Assembly: GCF_014639235.1 (NCBI RefSeq)
Contig: NZ_BMFU01000004.1
Span: 179,222-243,221, forward strand
DNA: 64,000 bases
Direction of reading: 5' to 3'
From: Paenibacillus silvae
GTDB lineage: Bacteria > Bacillota > Bacilli > Paenibacillales > Paenibacillaceae
Below, one piece after another: positions 27,073 to 34,281 of the stretch; positions within the stretch are counted from its first letter, which is position 1; every line of letters begins with the position of its first letter. Made by a program: the position numbers and the translations under genes. The notes under the pieces were generated by a model. The model saw only the letters and a list, made by a program, of their open reading frames with translations, ran no database searches and was not told the origin of the DNA.

Positions 27073-27480
27073 TTAAGCCCATTCATAAGAGGTACGGGCG
27101 CTTTCAAGAACAATTTGTTCGAGTTCCGCATGTTGTGCCTCATATTGCTCTTGAGTGATGCTTCCCTTTGCCAGACGATCATTCAGCTGCTGCCTCAGTT
27201 GATTGACCTGCAGAGCCACGACCTCACTGAAATCTCCGTTATTCTCGTCCGTAATGGTTTTAAGTGATTTGCCTGCGTACAGATCCTGATACAGATCTTC
27301 CTCGGAGGAGAGGTTAAGTGCACTCAGCAGCTCATCCTTGTTATCATCTTTGGAATTTAAACTTACGATGGACCACTCCGTTAAGGGAATCGGTGAAATG
27401 GCCGATTTGCTCCAGGCGGTTCCTGCAAAAGACATGGTTACAATCATCGTACCCACAAACATTACACGTTTTATATTCAT
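27073..27480 (-). CDS. Small secreted protein of unknown function
   Basis: 135 residues. A clear signal peptide (MNIKRVMFVGTMIVTMSFAGTAWS) with likely cleavage after AWS is followed by a charged region. The C-terminal helix (LNDRLAKGSITQEQYEAQHAEL) resembles the short SHOCT-like oligomerisation motif. AGGAGGATT precedes the ATG. Single gene transcribed away from the MarR cluster. Family not recognised. Confidence 0.75.
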   Translation of the reverse strand: MNIKRVMFVGTMIVTMSFAGTAWSKSAISPIPLTEWSIVSLNSKDDNKDELLSALNLSSEEDLYQDLYAGKSLKTITDENNGDFSEVVALQVNQLRQQLNDRLAKGSITQEQYEAQHAELEQIVLESARTSYEWA

Positions 27481-27640
27481 TCTTGTAATCCTCCTTCTGT
27501 CTTTAAGTACGAAGGGAATCGTAGCTTAATCTTGTTGTTTGATCTGAGATTAGTTTAACCGGCGAAGCTGAAGTGAAACTTAAAATGGCATAAATAATTC
27601 CTGACAGGCAAAAAAAGAATAAATAACTTTTAATTCTTAC

Positions 27641-27670
27641 TTGACAGGTTGGGTTAGTTGGTTATATGAT
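27641..27670 (+). promoter_or_regulatory. Strong promoter of the MarR-ASST-ABC cluster
   Basis: Perfect TTGACA at 27641-27646 and TATGAT at 27665-27670 with an 18-base spacer. A TTAGT...ACTAA inverted repeat (about 27654-27677) spans the -10 element, and the operator-like palindrome begins 7 bases downstream. Confidence 0.75.
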
Positions 27671-27676
27671 AGACTA

Positions 27677-27695
27677 AATTATTTTAACGATAATT
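27677..27695. promoter_or_regulatory. Candidate MarR operator
   Basis: AATTAT-N7-ATAATT is a perfect inverted repeat at about the expected transcription start. The size and location suit autorepression by the MarR protein encoded 140 bases downstream. Binding is inferred. Confidence 0.55.
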
Positions 27696-27750
27696 AAATG
27701 AACAGTGAAATAAATTCGAATATGAATGCGGGCTGATTGGACCACCAAAG

Positions 27751-27795
27751 GCTCCCGGGACTACTCCATATGGAATGTCCTCGGGAGCTTTTTTG
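27751..27795 (+). terminator. Intrinsic terminator inside the marR leader
   Basis: A long stem with outer GCTCCCG/CGGGAGC and inner GGAC/GTCC, capped by a TCCATATGGA self-pairing loop, followed by six T residues. It lies 40 bases before marR, so expression of the cluster needs read-through or a second promoter. Confidence 0.8.
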
Positions 27796-27834
27796 CGTAC
27801 TTGCTAACGTTTCGGTTGAATAGGAGGGAATGAA

Positions 27835-28392
27835 ATGAACGAGAGAGATTGGGAAGCATTGGAGAAAACGGATTGGCTCTTTCGCAAAATGGTCAGACGA
27901 TTCGTCAAGGAGCGGGATCGGATAACGGTGGAAGGCATTAGTCTGCCGGGAATGCTAATCTTGCATAAAATCATTCGTGAAGGAGAACAACGACTCGGGG
28001 ACCTGGCCGATCAATTGGACTTCACTTCCGGCGCCATTACTGCACTTACTGACAAGCTTGAGAAAAAGGGATTAACGATCCGCAGACGCAAGGAAGACGA
28101 TCGCCGTACCGTCCTGCTTGATATAACCGCCAAAGGTAGGGAGATGTATGCCCGCAATAGCAATATCGGTGCCCGATGTATCACGCTTCTGTTTGAGGGA
28201 TTTACCACTGCGGAACTGGAGCAGCAAAGCCAATTTTATGAGCGGGTGATCGTGAATCTGGAGGGGTTCTCAAATACACTGCTGGAGCTTGCCGAGAGCA
28301 ATATGAGAGATAAGAGAGAGCCGTCCGTGGACAACGACCTTGAACAGAAGCGAAAGGGGAATTCCGGAAAGAACAATTATCTCAGTTATTAA
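27835..28392 (+). CDS. MarR family transcriptional regulator
   Basis: 185 residues after TAGGAGGGAA. A winged-helix core is visible: LGDLADQLDFTSGAITALTDKLEKKG (recognition helix region, about 54-79) and the wing RRRKEDDRRTVLLDITAKG. N- and C-terminal helices suit dimerisation; the 35-residue K/E-rich C-terminal tail is longer than usual. It is first in line with the ASST and ABC genes, 64 bases before ASST. A palindrome at the promoter suggests autoregulation. The ligand is perhaps an aromatic compound, as for many MarR proteins. Confidence 0.9.
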   Translation: MNERDWEALEKTDWLFRKMVRRFVKERDRITVEGISLPGMLILHKIIREGEQRLGDLADQLDFTSGAITALTDKLEKKGLTIRRRKEDDRRTVLLDITAKGREMYARNSNIGARCITLLFEGFTTAELEQQSQFYERVIVNLEGFSNTLLELAESNMRDKREPSVDNDLEQKRKGNSGKNNYLSY

Positions 28393-28465
28393 ATGCTTGT
28401 ATCGCAGTTATTAATGCTTGAACGATCGTGAATGAATTTGACAATCCAAGGGAGAGATGAGAACG

Positions 28466-29914
28466 ATGGGACACTCAACAATTTATCCAACGGGAGCAAC
28501 GCTGTATAATCCGGAAAAAGCCTGGGGTGGCTACACCGTGTATCAGGCAGGAGAAGAAGGCGTTGTATTAATTGATATGAACGGTAAGGAAGTTCACCTC
28601 TGGAAAGGACTGCTCGGATTTCCTGCCAAGATTTTCCCCGGAGGTTATGTGCTGGGAAGCACGGGCAGAAGAGACCCGAAATTCGGTATTCAGGATAATG
28701 TGGACCTGGTTCAGGTGGACTGGGATGGCAACATCGTGTGGAAATACAATAGCTACGAACATATTGAAGATCCGGGATACGAATCATTGTGGTACGCCCG
28801 CCAGCACCATGATTATCAGCGTGAGGGCAACCCGGTAGGGTATTATGCTCCTGGTCTGGCTCCGAAAACACAGGGTGGCAAGACTTTGATTCTGGCGCAC
28901 AAAAACGTAAGCAATCCGCAAATCTCGGATAAACCTTTGCTTGATGATGCCATTATTGAAGTGGATTGGGAAGGCAATGTGTTGTGGGAATGGCTTCCGA
29001 ACGAGCATTTTGAAGAACTGGGCTTTGACGAGGCAGCACGCAATGTATTGTACCGTGACCCGAATACGCGTTCATTTGGTCACCTTGGTGGGGGTGTAGG
29101 TGATTGGCTGCATATTAACTCAGCTTCCTATGTTGGCCCCAACCGCTTCTATGAAGCGGGAGACGAGCGCTTTAACCCGGATAACATCATATGGGATGCC
29201 AGAGAAGCCAATATTATTGCCATTACGGACAGACAGAGCGGCAAAATTGTTTGGAAACTCGGGCCGGATTATTCCTCTCCTGAAGCGAAGCATATCGGCA
29301 CCATTATCGGACAGCATCATGCACATATCATTCCTCAAGGACTGCCGGGCGAGGGCAATCTTCTCGTGTTTGATAATGGAGGATGGGCAGGTTATGGTCT
29401 TCCGAATCCGGCTTCTCCATATGGCTTGAAACATGCGGTCCGTGATCATTCGCGCGTACTTGAGATTGACCCGTTGACACTGGAGATTGTGTGGCAGTAT
29501 ACCTCTGCCGAAGCAGGCTTTTCCGTTCCAACCGATTCGTATAAATTTTACAGCCCGTATATTAGCTCGGCCCAGCGCTTGCCTAACGGTAATACGTTGA
29601 TCACCGAAGGCTCCAATGGCCGATTGTTTGAAGTTACAGCAGAGCACGAGCTGGTGTGGGAGTATATTTCTCCATACAAAGACGGGCGTAATACCAATAT
29701 GGTTTACCGTTCGTATCGGGTTCCATATCAATGGGTTCCTCAACTGGAGAAGCCAGAAGAGGTGGCGATCGAAGCCATTGATGTATCGGTCTACAGAGTG
29801 CCGGGAGCAGCAGCCAAAGGCTCTGATTCGGTAGTTAATGTAGAGACAACACTGCCGTTTGTTGAGGGAGCAGCTTGCGTAGCAACATCGGATGAGGGAA
29901 AACAAGGCAGTTAA
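28466..29914 (+). CDS. Arylsulfotransferase (ASST)-like beta-propeller protein
   Basis: 482 residues. The start at 28466 has GGGAGAG 11 bases upstream; 28457 is an alternative. Propeller blades repeat VDWDGNIVWKY, VDWEGNVLWEW, IVWKLGPDY and LEIVWQY. ASST-type histidine motifs are GDWLHINSASY and IIGQHHAHIIP, and the blade SAQRLPNGNTLITEGSNGR fits the family. Known ASSTs move sulfate from one phenol to another through a sulfo-histidine. Unlike the periplasmic E. coli enzyme, no signal peptide is visible, so it should act in the cytosol, next to an importer. It could be a sulfotransferase or a related hydrolase. Confidence 0.82.
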   Translation: MGHSTIYPTGATLYNPEKAWGGYTVYQAGEEGVVLIDMNGKEVHLWKGLLGFPAKIFPGGYVLGSTGRRDPKFGIQDNVDLVQVDWDGNIVWKYNSYEHIEDPGYESLWYARQHHDYQREGNPVGYYAPGLAPKTQGGKTLILAHKNVSNPQISDKPLLDDAIIEVDWEGNVLWEWLPNEHFEELGFDEAARNVLYRDPNTRSFGHLGGGVGDWLHINSASYVGPNRFYEAGDERFNPDNIIWDAREANIIAITDRQSGKIVWKLGPDYSSPEAKHIGTIIGQHHAHIIPQGLPGEGNLLVFDNGGWAGYGLPNPASPYGLKHAVRDHSRVLEIDPLTLEIVWQYTSAEAGFSVPTDSYKFYSPYISSAQRLPNGNTLITEGSNGRLFEVTAEHELVWEYISPYKDGRNTNMVYRSYRVPYQWVPQLEKPEEVAIEAIDVSVYRVPGAAAKGSDSVVNVETTLPFVEGAACVATSDEGKQGS

Positions 29915-29953
29915 CGGTAGCCGATAATACATGGATTGAACGGGGTGTATGTT

Positions 29954-30982
29954 GTGAAAAAAACAACCATTTTAAAGGGAGCATTCATGCTGCTCCTCTC
30001 CTTAACGATTATAATCTCCGGATGTTCTTCAAACGGAGCAAAGTCCGAAGTGAAAGGCAGCTCCGCAAGTGGTGCCACCAAGGTAAAGATCCGCATAGCG
30101 GATACGAGCACAAACCCGACGTTCAGGGTAGCCGTTGCCAAAGGGTTCTTTGAAAGCCAAGGCATTGATGCAGAGATTGTCACGTTTGGTTCTCCGGCAG
30201 AAGGCGTGAATGCACTGTTTATCAAGCAGGTGGATATTGCCTACGGTGCTGACTTCCCGGTGTTGAACGCTTTGGCCAAAGGAGATTATTCGATCATCGC
30301 TTCTGCGGGTCAGACAACGGATGAAGCAGCAGCTGCATGGAAGCTGTATGCCAGGGAGGAGATCCGGACGGGTGCAGACTTGAAGGGCAAGAGCGTGAGC
30401 TTTATTCGAGGCACATTTATTCCGTATCTGTGGGATGAATATTTGAAGGCTCAGGGGCTTACGCTTGGGGATGTGAAGCAGATTGGGCAAGGGGCCTTCG
30501 ATGAGTCCTATATTGCATTGAAGCAAGGAGAACTGGATGCCGCCTGGGTTATCGGCTCTGCATTAACCGACAAGTTCGATAAGCTTGGAGGCGTGCATCA
30601 GCTGACAGATATGTCCCAGACTCCAGTGAGGCTTGGCATGGGGCTGGTCGCAAGTAATGAGTTCATCGAGGCTAATCCGGACACGATAAAGGGTTTTCTT
30701 GTAGCCCTCGATGAAGCTTCAACATATGCCCAGGCTCATCCTGATGAGGTAGCGGATCTGATGTATAAGGAGACAAAACAACCTAAGGAAGCAACCTTGA
30801 AGGATCTTCCCATCAATCCGTGGGTCGTTGGATTTACCCGGGAAGCGTATGAAAGTTTGGCGGGACAGAAGCAATACATGGTGGATAACGGAATCATTGA
30901 GCAGGATTTTGATCTCAAAGGCAAGTTAAACCTCAAACCTCTGAAAGAGGCATTGCCGGAAAAAGTAACATATACCGAATAA
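29954..30982 (+). CDS. ABC transporter substrate-binding lipoprotein (SsuA/AtsR-like)
   Basis: 342 residues from GTG at 29954, 8 bases after CGGGGTG. A lipoprotein signal ends at the lipobox IISGC, followed by a serine-rich linker. The binding domain has KIRIADTSTNPTFRVAVAKGFFESQGIDAEIV and QVDIAYGADFPVLNALAKGD, the pattern of nitrate/sulfonate/taurine-type periplasmic proteins. The gene sits 39 bases after the ASST gene. Substrate inferred as an organosulfur compound from context only. Confidence 0.9.
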   Translation: MKKTTILKGAFMLLLSLTIIISGCSSNGAKSEVKGSSASGATKVKIRIADTSTNPTFRVAVAKGFFESQGIDAEIVTFGSPAEGVNALFIKQVDIAYGADFPVLNALAKGDYSIIASAGQTTDEAAAAWKLYAREEIRTGADLKGKSVSFIRGTFIPYLWDEYLKAQGLTLGDVKQIGQGAFDESYIALKQGELDAAWVIGSALTDKFDKLGGVHQLTDMSQTPVRLGMGLVASNEFIEANPDTIKGFLVALDEASTYAQAHPDEVADLMYKETKQPKEATLKDLPINPWVVGFTREAYESLAGQKQYMVDNGIIEQDFDLKGKLNLKPLKEALPEKVTYTE

Positions 30983-31007
30983 CCCAAAACGTACTGGAGG
31001 TGTCTCT

Positions 31008-31784
31008 ATGTCCTTACCCGCAGATCGTCACACGATTCATATTGAACAGCTTCGAAAAACCTACAACGTTCCCGCAAATGGAGAAGTGCATTACATTATC
31101 AAGGATGTTGATCTGGTAATCAGGGGTGGCGAATTTTTTGTTCTGCTCGGTCCCAGCGGCTGCGGAAAATCAACGTTACTTAACATGATCGCGGGTTTTA
31201 TCTCCAAGTCGGGCGGGCAGCTTAAAGTGAATAACAAAGAGATCGACAGACCTGGAAGGGATCGTGCAATGGTGTTCCAACAGGCGGATTCCTCGCTTTT
31301 TCCATGGCTTACCGTAAGGGAAAACGTTGAATTCGGGCTTCGAATGTCCAAGGTGCCCAAATCTGAACGCCGTACGATTTCGGACCGTTACATTCAGCTC
31401 GTGGGTTTGGGAGGACATGAAGGGAAGTATCCGAAGGAACTGTCTGGAGGCATGAAGCAGCGGGTCCAACTGGCACGAGTGCTGGCTAATGATTCGGCGA
31501 TTCTTCTCATGGATGAACCTTTCGGTGCGCTGGATGCCATGACTCGAAGAGTCATGCAGAAGGAACTGGTGAATATCTGGAGGGAAACGAATAAGACGGT
31601 TATATTTGTTACCCATGACATTCAGGAGGCGTTATTGCTTGGTGAACGGATCGGAATCATGTCGGTGGGGCCTTCGTCGAATATAACGGATATTTATCAT
31701 AACATTCAGTCTTATCCGAGAAATATTGCTTCGGCTGAATTTAATTCCCTATACGATCAGATTCAAAGTCATTTTGAAGAATAA
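31008..31784 (+). CDS. ABC transporter ATP-binding protein (SsuB/TauB-like)
   Basis: 258 residues after TGGAGGTG. Walker A is LLGPSGCGKST, the Q-loop is VFQQADSSLFPW, the signature is LSGGMKQR, Walker B is ILLMDEPFGALD and the H-loop is VTHDIQEA. This is the import-type nitrate/sulfonate/taurine ATPase family. It lies between the binding protein and the permease, 25 bases from one and 17 from the other, so the three form one transporter. Confidence 0.95.
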   Translation: MSLPADRHTIHIEQLRKTYNVPANGEVHYIIKDVDLVIRGGEFFVLLGPSGCGKSTLLNMIAGFISKSGGQLKVNNKEIDRPGRDRAMVFQQADSSLFPWLTVRENVEFGLRMSKVPKSERRTISDRYIQLVGLGGHEGKYPKELSGGMKQRVQLARVLANDSAILLMDEPFGALDAMTRRVMQKELVNIWRETNKTVIFVTHDIQEALLLGERIGIMSVGPSSNITDIYHNIQSYPRNIASAEFNSLYDQIQSHFEE

Positions 31785-31801
31785 CCGAGGTGATCCGGAT
31801 C

Positions 31802-32575
31802 ATGAAATGGTTGGAGAAAAAATGGGTGTCTGTACCACTGCTATGGGTTACAGTCATTCTGATATGGCAGCTTGGTGCATTGCTCTACGGGCCGGACGTG
31901 ATTCCTGGTCCATGGGATACTGTGCAGGGGGCTCGCGAATTAATTGCTGATGGCACGCTCATGCATTATATCGGGATCAGCTTCTCGCGTGTACTGGCCG
32001 GATGGGTACTGGGAAGTGTCATTGCCATTCCGGTAGGACTTCTCATCGGCAAGGTTCACATCATTCGTCTGTTTGCCGAACCCTTTCTTCATTTTATTCG
32101 ATTTATACCGCCGATTGCTTTCATAACATTATTCCTGGTCTGGTTCGGCATCGGGGAACAGTCCAAGATTGCACTGATCATGTATGCGACATTTTTCATC
32201 GTTGTACTGAATACACTGACGGGGGTCTTGTCCATTGAAGAGGATAAAATTCGTTCAGCCCGCAGTATGGGTGCGAATGAGTGGCAGATTTTATTGCATG
32301 TGGTTGTCCCTGCTACGACCCCGTACATTTTCACAGGTGTTCGATTGGCGATGGGAACTTCCTATATGGCTATTATCGGCGCAGAGATGATTGCCTCGAA
32401 TGAAGGCGTGGGTTATCTGATCTGGAATTCACGGCTGTTTTTCCGAACGGACTGGATTTTTGTTGGACTAATCTCCTTGGGATTTATGGGTTTTCTCACG
32501 GATCGTTTGTTCAATTGGTTTGGTCGTCGTGTGTTGTATCGTTATGGCGTCATCGGCGGAATCAAGCGAGGCTGA
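31802..32575 (+). CDS. ABC transporter permease (SsuC/TauC-like)
   Basis: 257 residues. ATG at 31802 follows CGAGGTGAT; GTG at 31790 is possible but lies inside that site. About six TM segments are predicted, with the EAA loop ARSMGANEWQILLHVVVPAT that contacts the ATPase. GAEMIASNEGVGYLIWNS is typical of the sulfonate/taurine permease family. Last gene of the cluster, followed by a hairpin terminator. Confidence 0.93.
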   Translation: MKWLEKKWVSVPLLWVTVILIWQLGALLYGPDVIPGPWDTVQGARELIADGTLMHYIGISFSRVLAGWVLGSVIAIPVGLLIGKVHIIRLFAEPFLHFIRFIPPIAFITLFLVWFGIGEQSKIALIMYATFFIVVLNTLTGVLSIEEDKIRSARSMGANEWQILLHVVVPATTPYIFTGVRLAMGTSYMAIIGAEMIASNEGVGYLIWNSRLFFRTDWIFVGLISLGFMGFLTDRLFNWFGRRVLYRYGVIGGIKRG

Positions 32576-32647
32576 CATTGAACGGAGCGAATGACGCGAT
32601 GTTTAGTTGTAAAAGGGCAGTTTAGTCCATATATTTCATCCAGCAGA

Positions 32648-32686
32648 CCTGGTTCGCAGCTTTCTAAGCTGCCGGATCAGGTTTTT
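32648..32686 (+). terminator. Terminator of the MarR-ASST-ABC cluster
   Basis: CCTGGTTCG-CAGCTT pairs with AAGCTG-CCGGATCAGG (two mismatches), followed by TTTTTGT. Confidence 0.7.
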
Positions 32687-32799
32687 GTCATGCCTGCCAC
32701 GGGAGTTTCGGCATTGGGCTCAAACCGTGGTATAATTGAATTTCAAAAATAACATAAACGTCATGTGGACCATAGATGCTGCCACATGCAGGAGAGATT

Positions 32800-33609
32800 A
32801 TGGACTGGATTATCGGCGCGGTATGCGCTTTTATTGTGGCGGGTGCAGCCTACGCGAAGAAGTCGCTGACCCTGTCCGGTTGTTTGGCAGCTGTGTTGAT
32901 GGGAACGATCTATTACGGGGCAGGCAATCTGTTTTGGTTTGGCACACTGTTGTTGTTTTTCATAACTTCAACCCTGTTGTCCAAGTATCGTAAGGAACGA
33001 AAGCAGGAGCTGGAGAAATCGTATGCCAAAACAGGCAATCGGGATGCTGGGCAAGTGTTTGCCAACGGCGGGATGGGCATGCTTCTATGTTTGGGATACT
33101 GGATATTTCCACATCAGGTCTGGATCTATGCTTTCATCGGTGTCATGGCAACGGTAACATCCGATACCTGGGCTACCGAACTTGGCAGCCTGAGCCGTAA
33201 GCCGCCGCGTTCTGTGGTGAATTGGAAGGTGCTGACTCCGGGCGCTTCCGGTGGTGTGTCGTTACTTGGAACAACAGCCGCGGCAATAGGTGGAGCTTTG
33301 ATTGGAGCGGGGGCATTTATTTTTTCTTGGGTCGCAGACTTTGAGACGCTGGGATTTTTGAATTGGATGTGTGTTGGTCTTGCAGGTGGAGTGGCTGGAG
33401 CATTTGCCGATTCCTATCTGGGAGCAACCGTCCAGTTGATGTATCGCTGCACCGAATGCGGTCGTGAAGTAGAGGTCAGTGAACATTGTGGACACAAGAC
33501 TGTTCGTGCACGAGGTTGGACGTGGATGAGCAACGATCTGGTCAATGTGCTGAGCTCGGTGATTGGAGGCTGTGTGGCGATCGGTTTGGGGAAAATTTTG
33601 GCGTTGTAG
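32800..33609 (+). CDS. DUF92 family integral membrane protein
   Basis: 269 residues from ATG after GCAGGAGAG. Six or more TM segments. It shows GNRDAGQVFANGGMGMLLCL, VTSDTWATELGSLSRKPPRSV and LTPGASGGVSLLGT, the hallmark stretches of DUF92. A cysteine/histidine insert, YRCTECGREVEVSEHCGH, looks like a small zinc ribbon facing the cytosol. Plant relatives include a phytyl-phosphate kinase, and the bacterial role may be a lipid-phosphate kinase-like step. Co-transcribed with the TetR gene 13 bases downstream. Confidence 0.88.
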   Translation: MDWIIGAVCAFIVAGAAYAKKSLTLSGCLAAVLMGTIYYGAGNLFWFGTLLLFFITSTLLSKYRKERKQELEKSYAKTGNRDAGQVFANGGMGMLLCLGYWIFPHQVWIYAFIGVMATVTSDTWATELGSLSRKPPRSVVNWKVLTPGASGGVSLLGTTAAAIGGALIGAGAFIFSWVADFETLGFLNWMCVGLAGGVAGAFADSYLGATVQLMYRCTECGREVEVSEHCGHKTVRARGWTWMSNDLVNVLSSVIGGCVAIGLGKILAL

Positions 33610-33622
33610 GGAGGGAGTGCAG

Positions 33623-34201
33623 ATGAGCACTGTGCAGGGAGACAAGTCGGAGGCTATTTTGGATGCGGCTTATGGCATTTTTGGATCAAAAGGGTTCTAT
33701 GAAACCAAAATGTCCGATATTGCTGACGAAGCTGGCATTGCAAAAGGCACCATTTATTTATATTTCAAGAGCAAGGAGCAGCTATTTGTTGCTGTGTCCA
33801 TGCGGGATTGTAACAGCTTTATAAGTCGATTGGAATACGCATTGCAGGCAAACGACAATACCGGTGACAAGCTTGCAGCTATTGCAAAGACACATTTGAC
33901 GTATTATTATGAGCGCCGCAATCATACCAAGTTATTTTTTATGGCACCGAATAATGACCCGGACCTGATGAAATTTATGAAAGCCTTTATGAATGAATAC
34001 ATGAGCATCGTGCGCAGTGTTCTTGAGAGTGCCGGAGTGCCTGAGCCAGTGCTGCTGGCCGAAGCATATATCGGTATTCTGGACCGTCTCAAAATGGATA
34101 TAATGCTGAATCCGTCATTTAATGAGACCGATCTGAATAAACGAATTTCATTTGCAGCGGCGTTGTTTCTGGACGGATGTCGCTCCTTTTTGCAAGTATA
34201 G
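33623..34201 (+). CDS. TetR family transcriptional regulator
   Basis: 192 residues after GGGAGGGAG. The N-terminal HTH covers about residues 8-55 (ILDAAYGIFGSKGFYETKMSDIADEAGIAKGTIYLYFKSKEQLF with the usual IYLYF signature). The all-helical C-terminal ligand domain includes YYERRNHTKLFF. It sits between the DUF92 and ABC-F genes. The regulated gene is not evident; efflux or membrane functions are common for such AcrR-like members. Confidence 0.92.
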   Translation: MSTVQGDKSEAILDAAYGIFGSKGFYETKMSDIADEAGIAKGTIYLYFKSKEQLFVAVSMRDCNSFISRLEYALQANDNTGDKLAAIAKTHLTYYYERRNHTKLFFMAPNNDPDLMKFMKAFMNEYMSIVRSVLESAGVPEPVLLAEAYIGILDRLKMDIMLNPSFNETDLNKRISFAAALFLDGCRSFLQV

Positions 34202-34281
34202 GCAGCTATGGGAGCGCGCATAAAACACGTAATAATAGAGGGTAGAGCATTTCAAACTATAGAGAAGTGTGGGTAACGGGC

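Larger units (their letters stand above)
27671..27797 (+). ncRNA. Leader RNA ending in an intrinsic terminator (attenuator or small RNA)
   Basis: From the promoter a transcript of about 120 nt would run into GCTCCCG-GGAC...GTCC-T-CGGGAGC, followed by TTTTTT, before reaching marR. A possible 12-codon peptide frame (27698-27736, MNSEINSNMNAG) lacks a clear ribosome binding site. I do not recognise a known riboswitch class. It may be a conditional attenuator or a separate small RNA. Confidence 0.5.

Noticed and set aside
27698..27736. 12-codon leader peptide in the marR leader
   Set aside because: No ribosome binding site before the ATG and no run of regulatory codons; kept only as a possibility within the leader entry.
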